From positions 310,001 to 374,000 of the forward strand of contig CP069418.1 in NCBI GenBank assembly GCA_017569305.1: DNA of 64,000 nt, read 5' to 3'. The stretch's first letter is position 1. Every line of letters starts with the position of its first letter. The notes beneath the pieces were generated by a model. That model was given only the letters and a program-made list of their open reading frames with translations. It was not told where the DNA came from and searched no databases. Source of the stretch: Clostridiales bacterium FE2011 (lineage in GTDB: Bacteria; Bacillota; Clostridia; Christensenellales; Aristaeellaceae). Position numbers and translations under genes: made by a program. Below, piece after piece: positions 52,165-60,573 of the stretch.

Positions 52165-52866
52165 TCAATTTGACTTTTCCATTGCCATATTAATTAGTTC
52201 ATTAATGTGTATTTCCACGCTGTCCAGGCAGTCTACCGGGCAGTTTCCGGGATTCAGGATCATCGGCAGCTCAGTGCATCCCAGCACAACCGCCTCAATT
52301 CCCTTCTCATCCCGCATCTTCCGGATAATCCCCTGGAACTCCTTCAGCGTGGATTCCTTCACAATGCCGTTTTCCAGCTCCTCCAGGATCCGTTTGGCAA
52401 CGAGCTCCCGGTCTGCCTTTTCAGGAATCACAACCTCAAAGCCGGCCTCCCTGAAATCGGTTTTCATATAATCCTGCTCCATCGTAAAGATGGTGCCCAG
52501 CAGGCCGATTTTCCGGTATCCCCGGTTCAGTGCTTCCCGGCATACTGCCTTGGGGATGCTGACCAGCGCAGCCTTGGTTTTCTCCTGCACTTCGCCCAGC
52601 ACAATATGCATCGTTCCCGCTGTCAGGGAAACGATCTCCGCACCGCCGGCAACCAGGCTGTTCACCTTTTCTGCCAGGTAGTCTGCCAGCAGGTCATACT
52701 GTCCCCGCTCAACATACTCCCACGCCCGGCGGAAATTAACACTCTCGATGGCGATATCCGGCATTGCTTTGCCGTCCGTCATCCTGTCAATTCTTGTATT
52801 CAGTTCTTTATAGTACATGAGGGTGGATTCGGGTCCTGTCCCGCCCACCAGTCCAATCTTCTTCAT
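52165..52866 (-). CDS. Aspartate/glutamate racemase family protein
   Basis: 233 residues. Both active-site cysteine/threonine regions: GLVGGTGPEST near the N-terminus, where the first Cys of many racemases is replaced by Thr/Gly context, and VVLGCTELPMI with the second Cys. The aspartate-racemase subfamily has this look (YgeA/RacD-like). It may make D-Asp or D-Glu, or act on a hydantoin. The start codon ATG is poor in upstream SD, GTTTCTATG. Confidence 0.82.
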   Translation of the reverse strand: MKKIGLVGGTGPESTLMYYKELNTRIDRMTDGKAMPDIAIESVNFRRAWEYVERGQYDLLADYLAEKVNSLVAGGAEIVSLTAGTMHIVLGEVQEKTKAALVSIPKAVCREALNRGYRKIGLLGTIFTMEQDYMKTDFREAGFEVVIPEKADRELVAKRILEELENGIVKESTLKEFQGIIRKMRDEKGIEAVVLGCTELPMILNPGNCPVDCLDSVEIHINELINMAMEKSN

Positions 52867-52914
52867 AGAAACAACTTACTCATTTTCCCTGTCCGCAGAC
52901 AGTATATTTTTAAG

Positions 52915-53022
52915 TTATTGAGGAGGCATCAGTGTTTTAGCACTGCTAATGCCTCCCATGCTACAGCCGTCCATTTCTGCGAGCCATAAGCGATGTAGAA
53001 ATGGAATACGGCGATCGCAAAG
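52915..53022. repeat. Module D structured repeat
   Basis: TTATTGAGGAGGCATCAGTG, hairpin 1 with GAGGCAT / ATGCCTC, GCCGTCCATTTCTGC, hairpin 2 GTAGAAATGG with a G-T pair, ACGGCGATCGCAAAG and T-family tail (TTAAGTTTTCAGTATTAATT). Confidence 0.85.
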
Positions 53023-53042
53023 CTTTAAGTTTTCAGTATTAA

Positions 53043-54368
53043 TTAATTTTTGAGATAGTCATAATAGTCCTGCCGCAGCGAATTCAGCAGTTCCTCATGG
53101 TCTCCGCCCTCAGCGTACAGCTCGTTTATTTCCTGAATTTCCTTCAGTCGTCGTGCCGGTGCGCAGTTGGGACAGGCTTCCAGGTGGCTGTAGGGCTCCT
53201 CATCCAGCTGGGAGTAGGAGAACTCCGTGAAGGTGATCCCCTTGCCGTTGGTGCAGTGATCCTCGCTGTGGTAGTAGGATCCGCCGTTCGGATTGTAATA
53301 CAGCTTCGTATCCGGATCCGGTATTGGCAGCTGTCTTCCCTGCCAGTCTTCCCAAATCACCACTTTGACCTTGCCGCAGAGGTTCTCGGAATTGACCAGG
53401 TTATAAATCCAGGCCATGTTGATTCCATCAGGAGTCTTCAGGCGCTGTACCCGGATACAGCCGTGGCTGCACTTGGTACCCAGTTTCGGCTCGGTAGACT
53501 TGTAATTGTTGCTCCCATCCCGGTTTTCCTGATGAGGCACTTCATGCACTTCATCTCCACCATTGAAGCGGATTGCGTAGGAGCAGATCAGCCGGTCACT
53601 GGTCAGCTGGCCGGTCATGTTGATCAGCAGGAACTCACCGGATCGGGTCTCGTTGTACGGCTGATACTTCGATCCGTTCCACTGCACCAGGCCGGTGGAG
53701 CACAGGAGCGTGGCGATCATCTTGCCTTCCTGGAATACATACAGCCGCTGTGCCAGCTTATCCACCACCAGGGCCAGCCGGCTCGTAGGCTGTACCTGCT
53801 TCAGGTACTTTGTCGGAATGTATCCGCTCACAAGAATATTCCATGCCTTGGTCTTTGTTGCCGGTTTGGAAAAGAAAGAGCTGGAATAGCACTCCACCAG
53901 GGACCATCCGTTATCCAGGTTCTCAATCACACGCACGCCCTGGGATAAATTGGATACCTCGCCCAGGATCTTGGACTTATCATCCGGTTCCTGGTACAGG
54001 TAGGTCTGCATCTTCGTCAGCTGGGAACGGCTTTTTCCCTTTACCTTTCCCAGATCCACAACGGTAATCGGCTCCATGAGCATATTCCATACAACTTGCT
54101 CGTTGCTGATATCCATGGGCGTCGTCCAGTAAGAGGAACCGATATCCTTTGTATATTTGCTGCCGTAGGAAGGCGTAAAAACACCCGATGTGCTTGCTTC
54201 AGCAGGTTCTTCTGCCGGTTCATCTGCAGTTTCAGATGCCGTGCCCTCATCCAGATCCAGCCAGCCCTCTTCTTCCTCGTATTCCATCTCATCTTCTGCG
54301 ATGGCAGGAATACATGAGCCAAGCAGCACCAGGACGCTCAGTAAACAAAACAGGGATTTTATCTTCAT
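53043..54368 (-). CDS. Exported L,D-transpeptidase (YkuD) with Cys-rich C-terminal domain
   Basis: 441 residues. Signal peptide about 1-24, acidic Ser/Thr/Glu linker (30-75), an SH3-like region (about 125-160), then a YkuD domain with HEVPHQENRDG and the catalytic HGCIRV (Cys in CSHGCIRVQ). It should cross-link or edit peptidoglycan with 3-3 links or anchor proteins. The last 70 residues hold a CTNGKGITFTEFSY ... HLEACPNC zinc-finger-like unit seen after other secreted Clostridial proteins. GGAGTATTTAC before the ATG. Confidence 0.9.
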   Translation of the reverse strand: MKIKSLFCLLSVLVLLGSCIPAIAEDEMEYEEEEGWLDLDEGTASETADEPAEEPAEASTSGVFTPSYGSKYTKDIGSSYWTTPMDISNEQVVWNMLMEPITVVDLGKVKGKSRSQLTKMQTYLYQEPDDKSKILGEVSNLSQGVRVIENLDNGWSLVECYSSSFFSKPATKTKAWNILVSGYIPTKYLKQVQPTSRLALVVDKLAQRLYVFQEGKMIATLLCSTGLVQWNGSKYQPYNETRSGEFLLINMTGQLTSDRLICSYAIRFNGGDEVHEVPHQENRDGSNNYKSTEPKLGTKCSHGCIRVQRLKTPDGINMAWIYNLVNSENLCGKVKVVIWEDWQGRQLPIPDPDTKLYYNPNGGSYYHSEDHCTNGKGITFTEFSYSQLDEEPYSHLEACPNCAPARRLKEIQEINELYAEGGDHEELLNSLRQDYYDYLKN

Positions 54369-54533
54369 TCCGAGTAAATACTCCTTTGGAAAATCTAAGG
54401 CATACTGTTAACAACAGTATGCCTTATTGTACCCTTGCCCACTCACTTTTTCAAGTTTTCACACTCACGCACTTCTATGCCGTCAGCAACTAAAACTTTC
54501 GAACGCAGCTCGATTGTTCGAATAAATTCATAG

Positions 54534-54561
54534 AAATCGCTTCCGTTACCGGAAGCGATTT
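54534..54561 (-). terminator. Hairpin downstream of the GH114-like gene
   Basis: Perfect 11-bp stem AAATCGCTTCC / GGAAGCGATTT with a 6-nt loop between 54619 and the YkuD start; T-rich on both sides, so it can end transcription from either direction. Confidence 0.65.
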
Positions 54562-54569
54562 TTCCACCA

Positions 54570-54632
54570 TTTTTAAGTTTTAAGTCTTAAATTTTCAGTA
54601 TTCATTAGCTTGATGGCCTTAGCCATCAAGCT
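54570..54632. repeat. T-family repeat (copy 7) and inverted repeat at the GH114-like stop
   Basis: TTTTTAAGTTTTAAG and TTTTCAGTATTCATT, then AGCTTGATGGC - CTTA - GCCATCAAGCT (54607-54617, 54622-54632), with the TAA stop codon in the loop. Confidence 0.85.
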
Positions 54633-55461
54633 CAATAGAGTCCGCCACATAATACGTGTATCCTCTTTCCTCGCAGAAAGCCTTGATCTCTTTCACCAGT
54701 TCCTCGTCGATCGTGTACTCCAGCAGGTAGATCTCTGCCCCCTGGGAGCCATAGCGATCAATGTAGGACACAAAGTACTCATGGTCTTCCGGTTCCGCCG
54801 TGCCGAAAGTGCCTTCATCCCACAGGATCGTGGAGAATACGGATTCCTGGTTGATGCCGCTGATCACGTCGTCCCATTTGCCCCCCTGCTCGCAGTAAGC
54901 GTCCAGGAAGGTATCGCCGCTGTTGATAATCACCTTTTTGCCGGTTGCCTTTAGGCCCTTCATGATCACCGTCAAGCCTTCCAGGATTTCTTGCTTCGGA
55001 TGCACATAGTAGACGTCGCAGTTGTCCACGAAGAAGCCGTCAATGTCCTTCTCCAGCAGGCCGGCTGCGATATCATTCAGCATAAAATCCTGCCAGCGTT
55101 TCTGGGAAACGTCCACCCACACTTCCTCTTCCCAGTGCTCGTAGGCACCCAGGGACAGGTCTTTGTACTCGTCATAGTAATCCCGGAAATCTTCCAGGGA
55201 ACCGATATTGATATAGGAGAAGACTTTGTGTCCTTTACTCCGGAACACGTCCAGTTCTTCTTTGGGATAGTACTGGGCGTCAATTACAACGATCTCATAG
55301 TCCGCAAACTGCTCAATGTTTTCGCAGATGCTCAGAAATACGCCATAGGGGTACTTGAACGTCGGTGCCTGTTCCGCCCCGGCCAGTCTGGTGCAGCAGG
55401 TCAGTACGATCAGTATGATCGCGCAGAAAACAGAGATGGTCCCTTTGCCTTGGTTTTTCAT
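54619..55461 (-). CDS. Secreted GH114-like (endo-alpha-1,4-polygalactosaminidase type) protein
   Basis: 280 residues, signal peptide about 1-29 (LAGAEQ). A TIM-barrel domain follows: VVIDAQYYPKEELDVFRSKGHKVFSYINIGSLEDFRDYY, EVWVDVSQKRWQDFM, DGFFVDNCDVYY with the catalytic-type Asp, and VIINSGDTFLDAYCEQGGKWDDVISGINQES. This pattern is the GH114 or related Pel/TM1410 endo-glycosidase fold. It may trim exopolysaccharide. No wall-anchor. Cys in a LLTCCTRLAG context near the signal peptide suggests a lipid anchor is possible. RBS AGGAAAAAAG. Confidence 0.85.
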   Translation of the reverse strand: MKNQGKGTISVFCAIILIVLTCCTRLAGAEQAPTFKYPYGVFLSICENIEQFADYEIVVIDAQYYPKEELDVFRSKGHKVFSYINIGSLEDFRDYYDEYKDLSLGAYEHWEEEVWVDVSQKRWQDFMLNDIAAGLLEKDIDGFFVDNCDVYYVHPKQEILEGLTVIMKGLKATGKKVIINSGDTFLDAYCEQGGKWDDVISGINQESVFSTILWDEGTFGTAEPEDHEYFVSYIDRYGSQGAEIYLLEYTIDEELVKEIKAFCEERGYTYYVADSIELDG

Positions 55462-55612
55462 ATTCTTTTTTCCTCCATCCGGCCTTCCGCCGGTTAATTT
55501 ACTTTATTCTACAACAAACGCAAACAATGTTCAACAAATTTGCAAAATTTGTTTTTTTCCTGCTTATCCTTTGGTTAAAACCAGAAACTTGAAATCCCGC
55601 TTCATTATAAAC

Positions 55613-55639
55613 AACAGCCTGCTGTTTCAGCAGGCTGTT
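55613..55639 (-). terminator. Hairpin downstream of the Na/Pi transporter gene
   Basis: Perfect 11-bp stem AACAGCCTGCT / AGCAGGCTGTT, loop GTTTC, followed on the minus strand by GTTTAT, a weak T tract. Beyond the T repeat from the gene's stop codon. Confidence 0.6.
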
Positions 55640-55659
55640 TACGTCTCAACACTATAACA

Positions 55660-55690
55660 TTTTTAAGTTTTCAGTCTTCAGTTTTCATTA
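55660..55690. repeat. T-family intergenic repeat (copy 8)
   Basis: TTTTTAAGTTTTCAGTCTTC and CAGTTTTCATTAG. No locus-specific inverted repeat is visible at the gene end here. Confidence 0.7.
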
Positions 55691-55693
55691 GTT

Positions 55694-57550
55694 TTACGCG
55701 TTCTGTTCTTCCGGCAGGACGTCGTCCAGCGTTATCTGCTGTCCGTCTCCTTCCTCCTGTTCCTTCAGCTTGTCAAACACCAGCTTACGGGTCTGCTTCA
55801 GCACGGTTCTGTATGTCGCGTCACCGTTCTCATCCAGCGTTTCCAGGAATCTGTGTTCACGGGAAGCCAGTTCCGGATGGATCCGAACCAGCGTAGCCAT
55901 ACCGGTGTTAGAGCAGATACCGGCAATGCGCTTGTATTCCGCCATCAGATTGGAGAAATACGCGTCTGCCAGCAGTGAGCATTCTCCGGCACTCATCCGG
56001 TTGAGGTGATTCTGCGTCATTTCGTTGATCAGGTCATTCACCACGTGTACCTTGGGCTCAATCTGGGAAGCAGCCTCTTCATCCCTTCCGGAGAAGGCTT
56101 CCTCTGAATCCTTCAGGATATCCTGAATCAGTTCCTGCAGGATCTTGAGTTCCCCGACGCACTTCTTTGAAAAGGCGGTGTTATTCTCTGACAGCTTTGC
56201 CGCGATATCGGCAATCTTGACCGCCTGGTCTCCCAGTCGTTCAAACTCCGTCGACTCCTTGTAATACTGGTTCAGCATCGCGGAGTTCTGCTCATTCTGC
56301 AGGTGTGGAAGCAGTTCCACCAGGTAGCGGCTCAGATGGTCCGTCAGCTTGTCCAGCTCCCATTCTTCCGCATTGATGGTGTCATACCGTTCCTTGGAAT
56401 AGTTCTCAATCTGCTGCTGGGCCCTGTCCAGGTTGTCCCGGGCAATGGTAAACATAGTCTGCAGCGCTTCATAGCAGCTGTTCAGTGCCAGTGCAGGCGT
56501 ATTGAAGAACACCGGACGCAGGCCTTCGAATATCGCGCTGTATTTGCTCTTTTCCGTCTTTTTCTTCGGCACAATCCTGTCGCTCAGCCGCTCATACAGT
56601 CCGATGGTCGGGAGCAGGCAAACCGCGCAAACCAGGTTGAAGATCGTATTGGTGTTAGCGATGATACCGGAGTTCACCCTGGCATCCCACAGGTTGTCCA
56701 GCAGGCCTGTCTGATGGACGATTGCCACCACAATGAGCACCATGGCCGACTTGCTCAGGTTGTACAGGATGTTGACAATACCGACGCGCCTGGATTCCCG
56801 GTTCGCGCCGATGTAGCAGACAATGGCCGTGGTCACGCAGTCCCCCAGGTAGACGCCGACGATAATCGGATAGATCGCCTTGAAGGTCAGCAGTCCGCCT
56901 GCGGAGAACGCCTGCAGGATACCAATGGTTGCCGAGGAGCTCTGCAGCACAAAGGCTACGCCTGCGCCGGCCAGGTAACCCAGGAATGGATTATCGCCCA
57001 GACCTGAAAATATCTCTTCTACCATGCCTGACTGCTGCAGTGCGTTTACGGCACTGGTCATGTTCAGCAGGCCGGAAAACAGGATACCGAAGCCGATGGC
57101 GATATTGCCGATGGACCGGGAATTACGGAAGAAGCCGGTCATAATCAGCAGGATGCCGATAATCAGGGCAATGGGTGCCAGTGTGGAAGGCTGGAAGAAC
57201 CGCAGGAAGGAAGTGTCTCCGGAGGTGTTCAGGTCCAGCAGGCGGATAATCTGACCGGTAACTGTGGTACCCACGTTTGCGCCGATAATAATACCCAGGG
57301 ACTGGTGCAGCGTCAGGATTCCCGCGCCGACCAGACCGGATGTAATCACGATGGTTGCTGTGGAAGACTGGATCAGTGCTGTCACCGCGATGCCCAGCAC
57401 AAAGGCCGTAAGAGGATTGTCCGTCACCTTTTCCATGACGTTTTTCAGTGTTCCGGAGGAATTCTCCTTCAGGGAATCACCCATCAGGCGCATTCCGTAA
57501 AGGAACATCGCCAGACCGCCGAGGAGGGACAGGATATCAAAAAAGTTCAT
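55694..57550 (-). CDS. Na+/phosphate cotransporter family protein (NptA/YjbB-like)
   Basis: 618 residues. Eight or more membrane spans include two Na_Pi_cotrans repeats (QSSTATIVITSGLVGAGILTLHQSLGIIIGANVGTT and QSSSATIGILQAFSAGGLL), each with the QSSSA/T motif that binds phosphate and sodium. The C-terminal 250 residues are helical and PhoU-like (NEQNSAMLNQYYKESTEFERLGDQAVKIADIA). It probably exports or imports phosphate and may sense phosphate state. GAACGAAATGAAC: a weak RBS, start at the ATG. Confidence 0.93.
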   Translation of the reverse strand: MNFFDILSLLGGLAMFLYGMRLMGDSLKENSSGTLKNVMEKVTDNPLTAFVLGIAVTALIQSSTATIVITSGLVGAGILTLHQSLGIIIGANVGTTVTGQIIRLLDLNTSGDTSFLRFFQPSTLAPIALIIGILLIMTGFFRNSRSIGNIAIGFGILFSGLLNMTSAVNALQQSGMVEEIFSGLGDNPFLGYLAGAGVAFVLQSSSATIGILQAFSAGGLLTFKAIYPIIVGVYLGDCVTTAIVCYIGANRESRRVGIVNILYNLSKSAMVLIVVAIVHQTGLLDNLWDARVNSGIIANTNTIFNLVCAVCLLPTIGLYERLSDRIVPKKKTEKSKYSAIFEGLRPVFFNTPALALNSCYEALQTMFTIARDNLDRAQQQIENYSKERYDTINAEEWELDKLTDHLSRYLVELLPHLQNEQNSAMLNQYYKESTEFERLGDQAVKIADIAAKLSENNTAFSKKCVGELKILQELIQDILKDSEEAFSGRDEEAASQIEPKVHVVNDLINEMTQNHLNRMSAGECSLLADAYFSNLMAEYKRIAGICSNTGMATLVRIHPELASREHRFLETLDENGDATYRTVLKQTRKLVFDKLKEQEEGDGQQITLDDVLPEEQNA

Positions 57551-57676
57551 TTCGTTCGTCTCTTTCGCCTGATCTCAAGGATTGCTGATAGTAAAAACAC
57601 CTAAATCTTTTTTATCATATCAAAATCAGACACATCCGTAAAGAAAAGAAGTCACACGCGCCAGTAAAAAAACAAA

Positions 57677-57706
57677 ACAAGGGAATGGCTAAACCGTTTC
57701 CCTTGT
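57677..57706 (-). terminator. Terminator of the PadR-DUF2812 operon, beyond the hairpin array
   Basis: ACAAGGGAA-ACGG / CCATTCCCTTGT-type stem followed by TTTGTTTTTTT on the minus strand. Places H6 in the 3' untranslated part of the DUF2812 transcript. Confidence 0.78.
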
Positions 57707-57828
57707 ATCTGTCACATTCGATCTATGATCGAATATTTCATGTTGCAAAGCAACATTTCACGAATCGGCACTGCCGATTTATTTCACATTGCCGCAGGCA
57801 ATATTTCATTGAGGTTGCCCAGCAACCT
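57707..57828. repeat. H6 hairpin array and inverted repeat at the DUF2812 stop
   Basis: ATTCGATC/GATCGAAT, ATGTTGC/GCAACAT, GAATCGGC/GCCGATTT and ATTGCC/GGCAAT, with ATTTCAC/T linkers, then 7-bp arms AGGTTGC / GCAACCT at the stop codon. About 104 nt shared with H7, differing at two positions. Confidence 0.85.
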
Positions 57829-58325
57829 TATTCGTGCAGCAGTCTTTCTTTTTCCAGCGCTTCCCTTTTACCGTGTATACGTCCCAGGCAGTACATCAGA
57901 AACGTTGCGCACAGAAGATTGACCCAGGAAAACCCGTTACGCACATTGACCAAGCCTATGAATATGTTGAGCGCCCCTATCACAGTAAGCACCCTGGCTA
58001 TCTTATTGATATGATCTATTCTGGAATCTATATCAGAGTACAGTTCAAAGGGACCGTCTTCTGTTTTCTTTCGGTAGAATCCCCATGGGCCCAGGCGTCC
58101 CACACATTCAACACCGTCTTCCTTCAGCAGCCTTTCGTAATTCTCATCACATACGCCCATCTGTACCCTAACGCCGTATTCTCCGGGTTCAGAACGAACA
58201 AACCGGAATTCACAGATTCCTACTTCATCCAGCGCCCAGCCTTCCATAGCCATGCCGTTCAGCCAGGCTTCCATTTTGTCATAGTCCCAAACAAAGAACC
58301 ATTTACGGATCTTCATCGTTTCCAT
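57828..58325 (-). CDS. DUF2812-family membrane protein
   Basis: 165 residues from the ATG at 58325, which has GGGGAGGAATTATAAG ahead and starts 1 nt after the PadR stop. The N-terminal 110 residues (KWFFVWDYDKMEAWLNGMAMEGWALDEVGICEFRFVRSEPGEYGVRVQMG) are the DUF2812 domain; two spans follow (about 116-136 and 139-156). DUF2812 genes are a standard companion of PadR repressors in Firmicutes, but their role is unknown. The terminal GRIHGKREALEKERLLHE is charged. Confidence 0.88.
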   Translation of the reverse strand: METMKIRKWFFVWDYDKMEAWLNGMAMEGWALDEVGICEFRFVRSEPGEYGVRVQMGVCDENYERLLKEDGVECVGRLGPWGFYRKKTEDGPFELYSDIDSRIDHINKIARVLTVIGALNIFIGLVNVRNGFSWVNLLCATFLMYCLGRIHGKREALEKERLLHE

Positions 58326-58326
58326 C

Positions 58327-58644
58327 TTATAATTCCTCCCCCAGTATTGTCTCCCCGTTCCGCACAAGTTCCTTCAGGCGCTTCACTTCGTGAACCAGAA
58401 TTCCCTTTCCCTTTTCAGTCAGGGCGTAATCCTTCCTTCTGCTTCCATCATCTGCCGGCAGTAAGGTAATCCATCCTTTATCGCACAGGGTTGTCAGTGC
58501 GCCATACAGCGTTCCCGCCGCCAGCCGCACCCGTCCGCCGGACAATTCTTCTGCCTGCTGCATGATGCCGTAGCCGTGTCTGGGTTTGCACAAAGACAGC
58601 AGTATATAATATGTCTGCTCTGTCAATGCCGGATAGTCTGGCAC
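58327..58644 (-). CDS. PadR-family transcriptional regulator
   Basis: 105 residues from a GTG start placed by GGAGG 8 nt upstream; an ATG at 58659 is part of the ribosome site itself. Winged-helix PadR signature: LTEQTYYILLSLCKPRHGYGIMQQAEELSGGRVRLAAGTLYGALTTLCDKGWITLL. The short C-terminus is the dimerising helix. Autorepression is likely, because inverted repeats of the TATCG type overlap its promoter. Coupled to the DUF2812 gene. Confidence 0.92.
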   Translation of the reverse strand: MPDYPALTEQTYYILLSLCKPRHGYGIMQQAEELSGGRVRLAAGTLYGALTTLCDKGWITLLPADDGSRRKDYALTEKGKGILVHEVKRLKELVRNGETILGEEL

Positions 58645-58665
58645 TTCTGTCACCTCCATCCATTG

Positions 58666-58721
58666 TATCGGTTTTCGATATATCGTAGCCTGATTATATC
58701 GTCTCCCGATATAGTTGTCAA
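58666..58721 (-). promoter_or_regulatory. PadR promoter with two operator palindromes
   Basis: TTGACA (58716-58721), 17 nt, TATAAT (58693-58698). Operator 1: TATATCG-TCTCC-CGATATA (58695-58713) lies between -35 and -10. Operator 2: TATCG-GTTTT-CGATA (58666-58680) is just downstream. Both have 5-nt spacers. Confidence 0.78.
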
Positions 58722-58735
58722 TACCCCCTCCCAAT

Positions 58736-58768
58736 AAAAATGTGCGCCGGCTCTCAATCCAGCGCACA
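58736..58768 (-). terminator. Terminator of the His-rich gene, beyond the hairpin array
   Basis: TGTGCGC / GCGCACA stem followed by TTTTTATT on the minus strand; H7 lies between the gene and this stem. Confidence 0.75.
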
Positions 58769-58771
58769 CAA

Positions 58772-58905
58772 GTATCTGTCACATTCGATCTATGATCTAA
58801 TATTTCATGTTGCAAAGCAACATTTCACAAATCGGCACTGCCGATTTATTTCACATTGCCGCAGGCAATATTTCATTCATGAACATGATCATCATCATGT
58901 TCATG
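58772..58905. repeat. H7 hairpin array and inverted repeat in the His-rich gene
   Basis: Near-copy of H6 (two differences in about 104 nt), then a perfect 12-bp inverted repeat CATGAACATGAT / ATCATGTTCATG (58878-58889, 58894-58905) within the last codons; the TGA stop at 58873-58875 lies in the linker. Confidence 0.85.
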
Positions 58906-59376
58906 TTCGTGATCATGCTCTTCTTCATGTTCTTCTCCGTCATCGATCACAACTTTTCCCTTGCCGTTGCCCTCACTGTACTCCATCAGCAGCTTATACT
59001 CGCCCTCTCCGATTCCCGGGCCCATTTCCTTTCCTTCCACCATCTGCTCAGTCCAGATATTATTCCCGTCCTTGGACAGGGTCATCATGCACGGGTTGTC
59101 GCACTCCATGCTTTCCACAATAATCTTTGTCTTTTCAGTAACGATGATATCAATCTCATGGTCTCCCCCATGGGGCAGTTCATATGTAAACGAGCATTCC
59201 GTCACATATTCATGTTCTTCATCGGTAATGGTCTGTTCAATATTGATCTTGCCAGATTCATGATTATGATTATGATCATGCTCATGGTCATGCTCGGTAT
59301 AAGCGTAAACAACATACAACAGCGTCGCAATGATAACCGCAATGACCGCGAAAAGGATAATCTTTTTCTCTTTCAT
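58873..59376 (-). CDS. Histidine/acid-rich exported metal-binding-like protein
   Basis: 167 residues. One N-terminal span (about 5-25), then HDHEHDHNHNHE, a 90-residue compact domain with a CDNPC motif, and a C-terminal EEHEEEHDHEHEHDDDHVHE tail. Repeated His/Asp/Glu clusters on both sides suggest Zn, Ni or Cu binding outside the membrane, like the loops of zinc-transport partners. No ABC zinc genes lie next to it. The C-terminal His codons also create the inverted repeat. RBS AAGGAGCCAGAGAC. Confidence 0.7.
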   Translation of the reverse strand: MKEKKIILFAVIAVIIATLLYVVYAYTEHDHEHDHNHNHESGKINIEQTITDEEHEYVTECSFTYELPHGGDHEIDIIVTEKTKIIVESMECDNPCMMTLSKDGNNIWTEQMVEGKEMGPGIGEGEYKLLMEYSEGNGKGKVVIDDGEEHEEEHDHEHEHDDDHVHE

Positions 59377-59485
59377 GTCTCTGGCTCCTTTATGCAGATG
59401 ATTTTACAGATACATTACGCGCCAGGCTTCCTCATTACAACCAAACCTGCATAACTGGTTCAATAATCTGCGCAATTAACAAAAA

Positions 59486-59517
59486 GCAAGACAAAGGGGC
59501 GATTCCCTTTGTCTTGC
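59486..59517 (-). terminator. Terminator of the D-lactate dehydrogenase-like gene
   Basis: Perfect 13-bp stem GCAAGACAAAGGG / CCCTTTGTCTTGC, 6-nt loop, TTTTTG. Confidence 0.92.
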
Positions 59518-59535
59518 TCTGCTTTTTCCTTCAAA

Positions 59536-60573
59536 TCAGAAGCACTTTTGTTTCCGTTCCTTCCGGCACTGTTCAATACTGCCGCACCGGTAGCACAGCT
59601 CATTATCGCATACTCCGTCATTCCGGAAACAGGACAGGATATTGTTCACGGTGGTCTCTGCAATATTGTTCAGCGCTTCCTCCGTCAGAAATGCCTGGTG
59701 TGAGGTCACAATCACATTCGGCATGGAAATCAGACGAGACAGCAACTCATCGTCCATGATGTGCCCGGATCGGTCTTCAAAGAATACGTCCGCTTCTTCT
59801 TCATAGACGTCCAGGCATGCAGCGCCGATCTTCCTTGCCTTGATACCCTCCAGCAGCGCTTCCGCGTCGATCAGGCCGCCGCGGGACGTGTTGACCAGCA
59901 CCACACCCTTCTTCATCTTTTCAATCGCCGCTGCGTTGATCATATGCCGTGTTTCATCTGTCAGCGGGCAATGCAGGGAAATGATGTCGCTCTGCTCCAG
60001 CAGTTCATCCAGCGCTACGTAGTCAATCCCGCTGTCTTTAGCCGGAAACAGGTCATAGGCAATCACCTTCATGCCGAAGCCCCGGCAGATATCGATGAAG
60101 ATCCGCCCGATCTTTCCGGTTCCTACTACGCCCACCGTTTTTCCATGAAAGTCAAATCCGGTCAGCCCGTTCAGGGAGAAGTTGAATTCCCTTGTCCGGT
60201 TATAGGCCTTATGGATGCGGCGAACCGAGGTCAGCAGCAGTGCGATGGCGTGCTCTGCCACAGCATAAGGGGAATACGCAGGCACATGCACCACATGGGT
60301 TTTCCCAAAGGCGTGCCGGATATCCACATTGTTATATCCTGCCGACCGGAGTGCGATGATCTTCACGCCATACTCATACAGCTTGTCAATCACTGCGGCG
60401 TTCACTGTGTCATTCACAAAAACGCAAACTGCGTCGCAGCCTCTGGCCAGATCCACAGTATCCTCATTCAGCTTTGTCTCCAGGAACCGGAATTGTATAT
60501 CCTGCTGCCCGCCGTAATACTCAAAAGAAGGCCTGTCATATGCCTTAGCGTCATAAAAAGCAACTTTGATCAT
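59536..60573 (-). CDS. ldhA: D-lactate dehydrogenase-like 2-hydroxyacid dehydrogenase
   Basis: 345 residues. NAD-binding GVVGTGKIGRIFIDICRGFGMKVIAYD, the catalytic Arg in LVNTSRGGLIDAEAL with Glu in YEEEADVF and His in TSHQAFLTEEAL; substrate-binding SAGYNNVDI near residue 78. Fits D-lactate dehydrogenase (LdhA/Ddh), reducing pyruvate to D-lactate in fermentation, although related 2-hydroxyacid enzymes exist. A Cys-rich C-terminal tail of about 35 residues (NDGVCDNELCYRCGSIEQCRKERKQKCF) is unusual and could bind metal. GGAGGAGAGAC before the ATG. Strong terminator. Confidence 0.9.
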   Translation of the reverse strand: MIKVAFYDAKAYDRPSFEYYGGQQDIQFRFLETKLNEDTVDLARGCDAVCVFVNDTVNAAVIDKLYEYGVKIIALRSAGYNNVDIRHAFGKTHVVHVPAYSPYAVAEHAIALLLTSVRRIHKAYNRTREFNFSLNGLTGFDFHGKTVGVVGTGKIGRIFIDICRGFGMKVIAYDLFPAKDSGIDYVALDELLEQSDIISLHCPLTDETRHMINAAAIEKMKKGVVLVNTSRGGLIDAEALLEGIKARKIGAACLDVYEEEADVFFEDRSGHIMDDELLSRLISMPNVIVTSHQAFLTEEALNNIAETTVNNILSCFRNDGVCDNELCYRCGSIEQCRKERKQKCF

